A DNA stretch of 64,000 nt, from assembly GCF_007004665.1 (NCBI RefSeq), contig NZ_ML660056.1, positions 428,276 to 492,275 on the forward strand, given 5' to 3'. Source of the DNA: Denitrobaculum tricleocarpae. GTDB taxonomy: Bacteria > Pseudomonadota > Alphaproteobacteria > Kiloniellales > Kiloniellaceae. Positions 61,542 to 64,000 of the stretch are shown piece by piece. The first letter of the stretch is position 1. Each line of letters starts with the position of its first letter. The position numbers and the translations under genes are program-made. Below the pieces are notes generated by a model, which worked only from the letters and a program-made list of their open reading frames with translations, made no database searches and was not told the origin of the DNA.

Positions 61542-61564
61542 AAATGCGTATCTTATGCGCATTT
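61542..61564. promoter_or_regulatory. LysR autoregulatory operator candidate
   Basis: AAATGCG-N9-CGCATTT, a perfect 7-bp inverted repeat whose right edge is 7 bp before the LysR ATG at 61572. Its inner sequence closely matches the site at 62403 in front of the NmrA-like gene. It overlaps the ribosome-binding region, consistent with autorepression. Confidence 0.6.
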
Positions 61565-61571
61565 ACGCGAC

Positions 61572-62393
61572 ATGCAGAACTGGGATGAGATCCGCACTGC
61601 GGCTCACGTTGCTCGGCTTGGCACGATCAGCGCAGCGGCGCAGGCACTTGGTGTTCACCGGGCTACGGTGACCCGCCATATCGATTCACTGGAAGCCGCG
61701 CTCGGAGCCAAGCTCTTTCAACGTCATGCGCGGGGTTTTTCACCGACGGAACTGGGTGAGGAGTTGTTACGTGTGGCTGATGCCACCGACGCTCAGTTCG
61801 GCGAGCTGATGCGGTTGGCGCGCGGCAGTCTCGATGATCTGACGGGCGCGATCACGGTCACATCCGTCGATGTTCTGGTCCCAGTCGTCCTTCCCATCGT
61901 AACCGCGTTTCAGAACAGCTATCCTCGCATAAACGTGCATCTGGTCAGCAGCGACCGTGTCTTGAAATTGGAATATGGCGAGGCCGACATCGCGTTTCGG
62001 GTCGGTCCTAAGCCGGATCACCCAGACAATGTCGTACTGCCTGTTCAGAAACTGCCAGTCGGCCTCTACGGTCCGCGAAACGGTAAGCGCCGCTTCGTCG
62101 GTCCCGGCGGACATGCGCCGAAGACGCCCTATTTCGATTGGCTGACCGAGAACGTCGCAACAGAGGACATCATGCTGACCAGCGACAGTGTGGCCGTACT
62201 CTGGGCTGCAGTTCGCGCAGGCACCGCCGCCGGCTTTTTACCCAGGTCCATGGCCGACCGCACGAGTCTTTGCGAACTGGCGTCTCCGCTGGATGGCTGG
62301 CACGAGCAAGTCTGGGCCGTCACACATGTCGACCTGCACCGCTCCGCCAAAGTGCAGGCTTTCATTCAGACGATGAAACGCATCGCTGCCTGA
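61572..62393 (+). CDS. LysR-family transcriptional regulator
   Basis: 273 aa. HTH RTAAHVARLGTISAAAQALGVHRATVTRHIDSLEAALGAKLFQR and an effector domain with GAITVTSVDVLVPVVLPIVTAFQNSYPRINVHL. No Shine-Dalgarno is visible before the ATG; the operator-like repeat occupies that space. The downstream NmrA-like gene on the same strand, behind a second copy of the repeat, is its probable target. Confidence 0.88.
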   Translation: MQNWDEIRTAAHVARLGTISAAAQALGVHRATVTRHIDSLEAALGAKLFQRHARGFSPTELGEELLRVADATDAQFGELMRLARGSLDDLTGAITVTSVDVLVPVVLPIVTAFQNSYPRINVHLVSSDRVLKLEYGEADIAFRVGPKPDHPDNVVLPVQKLPVGLYGPRNGKRRFVGPGGHAPKTPYFDWLTENVATEDIMLTSDSVAVLWAAVRAGTAAGFLPRSMADRTSLCELASPLDGWHEQVWAVTHVDLHRSAKVQAFIQTMKRIAA

Positions 62394-62402
62394 TGCTGCA
62401 GA

Positions 62403-62423
62403 AATACGCATCAGATGCGCAAA
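62403..62423. promoter_or_regulatory. Second copy of the LysR site, upstream of the NmrA-like gene
   Basis: AATACGCATCAGATGCGCA shares the pattern AATRCGYATCWKATGCGCA with the site at 61543-61561 (15 of 19 identical). It ends 66 bp before the NmrA-like start. Confidence 0.55.
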
Positions 62424-62489
62424 CCAGCATCTTCTTCGCGAAATTGCTGCTGCCTATCTTCGTTGCAACCAACGCAAGGAGACGAAGAG

Positions 62490-63380
62490 ATGGCAAACTC
62501 AAAAATCTACGACCGCCCGATCGCCGTGGCGGGCGCAACAGGCAAACAGGGCGGCGCGGTAGCAAACCGTCTGCTGGAGCGTGGCCATAGAGTCCGCGCT
62601 TTGACACGCAGCCCCGGCAAAGCGACGGCGCGGGCACTCGCCAAAAAAGGCGCCGAAGTCGTCCAGGCTGACCTGGAAGATCCGATCTCACTCAACGCCG
62701 CCCTCAGCGGAGCCGCTGCCCTCTTCTCCGTACAGGATTTCCTCGAAGCCGGCGTCGAGGCCGAGCTGCGCCAGGGCATCAACCTCACGGAAGCCGCGGC
62801 AAGCTCGGATATCGGGCACATCGTCTACACAGGCGCTTCGACGGTGGATCGCAACACGGGCGTGCCGCATCTTGAGAGCAAATGGCGGGTGGAAACGCAG
62901 GTGCGTGCGCTCGATAAACCCTGGACGGTTTTCCGTCCCGCTGCCTTCATGGACAATTGGGAGTGGGATCGCGAGGCAATCCTCGAGACCGGCGTGGTAC
63001 GCTATCCGGTCAGGCCCGATACTCACTATCGTCAGATCGCCGTGGCGGACATCGCCGCAATGGTCGTCAACGCGTTCGAACACCCGGGTATCTGGAGCGG
63101 TCGGATCATGCCGCTGGCCGGCGACGTGTCGACCATGCACGACATCACCGCAACGCTGTCGCGGGTGACGGGCCACCCACTGCGTTTCGAACAGGTGAGT
63201 TGGGACCAATGCATCGCCGAGCAGGGCGAGGAACTGATGTTAATGTATCGCTATTTTGACAGCTTCGGGATGGACGGCGCGCCGGCCTATCTAAAACGCT
63301 GGCATCCGGACGCAATGGATTTAGAGACCTACCTGCACCGCAATGGTTGGAGCGCCGGGGGTGCCAGCGCCGCGGACTGA
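62490..63380 (+). CDS. NmrA-like NAD(P)-binding protein
   Basis: 296 aa from ATG 62490, preceded by AAGGAGACGAAG. The Rossmann motif is IAVAGATGKQGGAVANRLLERGHRVRALTR. VYTGASTVDRNTGVPHLESKW and the later PAAFMDNWEWD are NmrA/HSCARG family features. These proteins either reduce quinones or sense the NADP(H) ratio. Behind a LysR gene and one of its probable operators, followed 71 bp later by a SnoaL-like gene, consistent with a redox- or xenobiotic-responsive unit. Confidence 0.88.
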   Translation: MANSKIYDRPIAVAGATGKQGGAVANRLLERGHRVRALTRSPGKATARALAKKGAEVVQADLEDPISLNAALSGAAALFSVQDFLEAGVEAELRQGINLTEAAASSDIGHIVYTGASTVDRNTGVPHLESKWRVETQVRALDKPWTVFRPAAFMDNWEWDREAILETGVVRYPVRPDTHYRQIAVADIAAMVVNAFEHPGIWSGRIMPLAGDVSTMHDITATLSRVTGHPLRFEQVSWDQCIAEQGEELMLMYRYFDSFGMDGAPAYLKRWHPDAMDLETYLHRNGWSAGGASAAD

Positions 63381-63451
63381 ATGATAACGACCCCACATCG
63401 CCATCGTCACCAACCCGTTTCGAATGTAGCCTGTTATTGATGGAGACCCAC

Positions 63452-63919
63452 ATGTACGAAACCGGCGAAGCCGTCGCGCGCGCGTTTTTCGACCGATGGA
63501 ACGAGGGCGATGCCGACGGCATCGCGGCGCTCTTCGTTGAGGACGCGGACTTCGTGAACGTGGTCGGCCTCTGGTGGCACGACCGCCGGGCGATCCGCAA
63601 GGCGCACGACTATGGCTTCCGCCATATTTTCGAGAATGCACGTGTCGAGATCACAGAGCTTTCCGTGCGCGAGCTGACACCCGACATTCACATCGTCCAC
63701 ACAGTTTCGATCCTCGACGGTCAGACGGGTGTCGGCGGGACGGAAGCAGTCCAGCGGACGGCTGTGATCTCCATGGTGACACACCGCCGTTCGTCGGCGT
63801 TTCAGATCGTCTGCTGCCATAATACGGACCGTGTTGTGGGCGCCGATACTCATGTTGTCGACACCAGGGGCTTTAGGGTCTGTACTCAATTGGTGCTTTT
63901 CGTGACATTGGAACTGTGA
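63452..63919 (+). CDS. SnoaL/NTF2-like protein, 3' end replaced by insertion sequence
   Basis: 155 aa as read from MYETGEA (GGAG six bases upstream of the ATG). The NTF2 fold is clear: EAVARAFFDRWNEGDADGIAALFVEDADFVNVVGLWW and HIVHTVSILDGQTG. It resembles SgcJ/EcaC-type small proteins. After FQIVCCHNTDRVVGADTHVVDTRG the sequence loses family character; from base 63876 the frame runs into an apparent IS5-type end, so the last 15 or so residues (FRVCTQLVLFVTLEL) are probably encoded by the insertion sequence and the native C-terminus is lost. Confidence 0.75.
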   Translation: MYETGEAVARAFFDRWNEGDADGIAALFVEDADFVNVVGLWWHDRRAIRKAHDYGFRHIFENARVEITELSVRELTPDIHIVHTVSILDGQTGVGGTEAVQRTAVISMVTHRRSSAFQIVCCHNTDRVVGADTHVVDTRGFRVCTQLVLFVTLEL

Positions 63920-64000
63920 TTCAAGCTTTCTGATGATAGGAGGTTTGGATGGGCAGAAAGTTATTTTATCTAAGCGACGAAGAGTGGTCCCGGATCGAGC
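63876..64000 (+). mobile_element. Left end of an IS5-type insertion sequence (partial)
   Basis: From GGGTCTGTACTCAATTGG at 63876 the sequence looks like the terminal inverted repeat of an IS5-superfamily element, preceded by TTA, a possible target duplication, and followed 73 bp later by a transposase start. The right end is outside the window, so the repeat cannot be confirmed. Confidence 0.6.
63949..64000 (+). CDS. IS5-type transposase, N-terminal fragment (runs off the window)
   Basis: 17 codons read MGRKLFYLSDEEWSRIE, the DUF4096-like start seen in IS5-family transposases (LSDEEWxxIEPLLP). A perfect AGGAGG lies five bases before the ATG. The rest lies beyond base 64000, so catalytic residues cannot be checked. 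Confidence 0.75.
   Translation, partial: MGRKLFYLSDEEWSRIE

Noticed and set aside
1..64000. CRISPR arrays, rRNA genes and prophage
   Set aside because: No array of direct repeats with spacers, no rRNA sequence and no phage structural genes were seen.

Overview
The window looks like chromosome from a moderately GC-rich alphaproteobacterium, probably of the Rhodospirillales/Kiloniellales type. The support is the popZ-valS and tolC-pcm neighbourhoods, an aapJQMP general amino-acid transporter, many periplasmic-binding-protein uptake systems, and WYL, FadR-type GntR and LysR regulators. This placement is inferred from gene content; no rRNA gene is present.

Layout. 1-3.6 kb (minus strand): valS (5' end only), popZ, a TolC-type outer-membrane channel and protein-L-isoaspartate methyltransferase. 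3.9-4.7 kb: tRNA-Cys(GCA), a probable small ORF and tRNA-Asn(GTT). 4.7-10.1 kb (minus): a three-gene unit of a Sel1-repeat/coiled-coil periplasmic protein, a TAXI-type binding protein without TRAP membrane subunits, and an ExeA-like ATPase fused to a periplasmic SPOR domain. I know no described system for this combination. 10.3-13.6 kb (minus): GntR regulator, DctP binding protein and an enolase-superfamily sugar-acid enzyme. 13.9-20.1 kb: GAF histidine kinase, Ser/Thr kinase with SH3b and W/Y/P-G repeats, PP2C phosphatase, a small tail-anchored membrane protein and an isolated 55-aa Flp-type pilin. 20.4-26.2 kb (minus): a dipeptide/oligopeptide ABC transporter whose two ATPases are one polypeptide. 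26.6-35.7 kb: metabolic and stress genes (hydrolase-OsmC fusion, GNATs, PhyH oxygenase, Nudix, cysteine synthase, AlaX, sulfurtransferase, isochorismatase, WYL regulator). 35.7-41.1 kb (minus): aapJQMP followed by a second AapJ-like protein gene whose 5' end lies on an intrinsic terminator. 41.6-46 kb: metC, hisI, modABC. 46-50 kb: a degenerate HPt/receiver protein, PilZ, parvulin, a ParB-fold protein, cyclopropane fatty-acid synthase and MOSC. 50-58 kb: a Ugp-like ABC transporter with GpdQ-like phosphodiesterase and an M20 deacylase, divergent from a LysR gene. 58-64 kb: an accessory-looking stretch of an alkaline-phosphatase-superfamily protein, an alpha/beta hydrolase lacking its nucleophile serine, two LysR genes, an NmrA-like reductase, a SnoaL-like protein and the left end of an IS5-type insertion sequence.

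The dominant theme is uptake and its control. Seven periplasmic binding proteins belong to transport operons or loci, and an eighth (TAXI) is an orphan. In four transport loci the binding-protein gene is followed within about 90 bp by a strong RNA hairpin before the next gene, which suggests uncoupled expression. Several regulators sit next to clear palindromes that can serve as operators: GntR at 13639, WYL at 33835 and 35187, and LysR at 57055, 60559, 61542 and 62403. All functional calls rest on reading motifs by eye; no database search was run.
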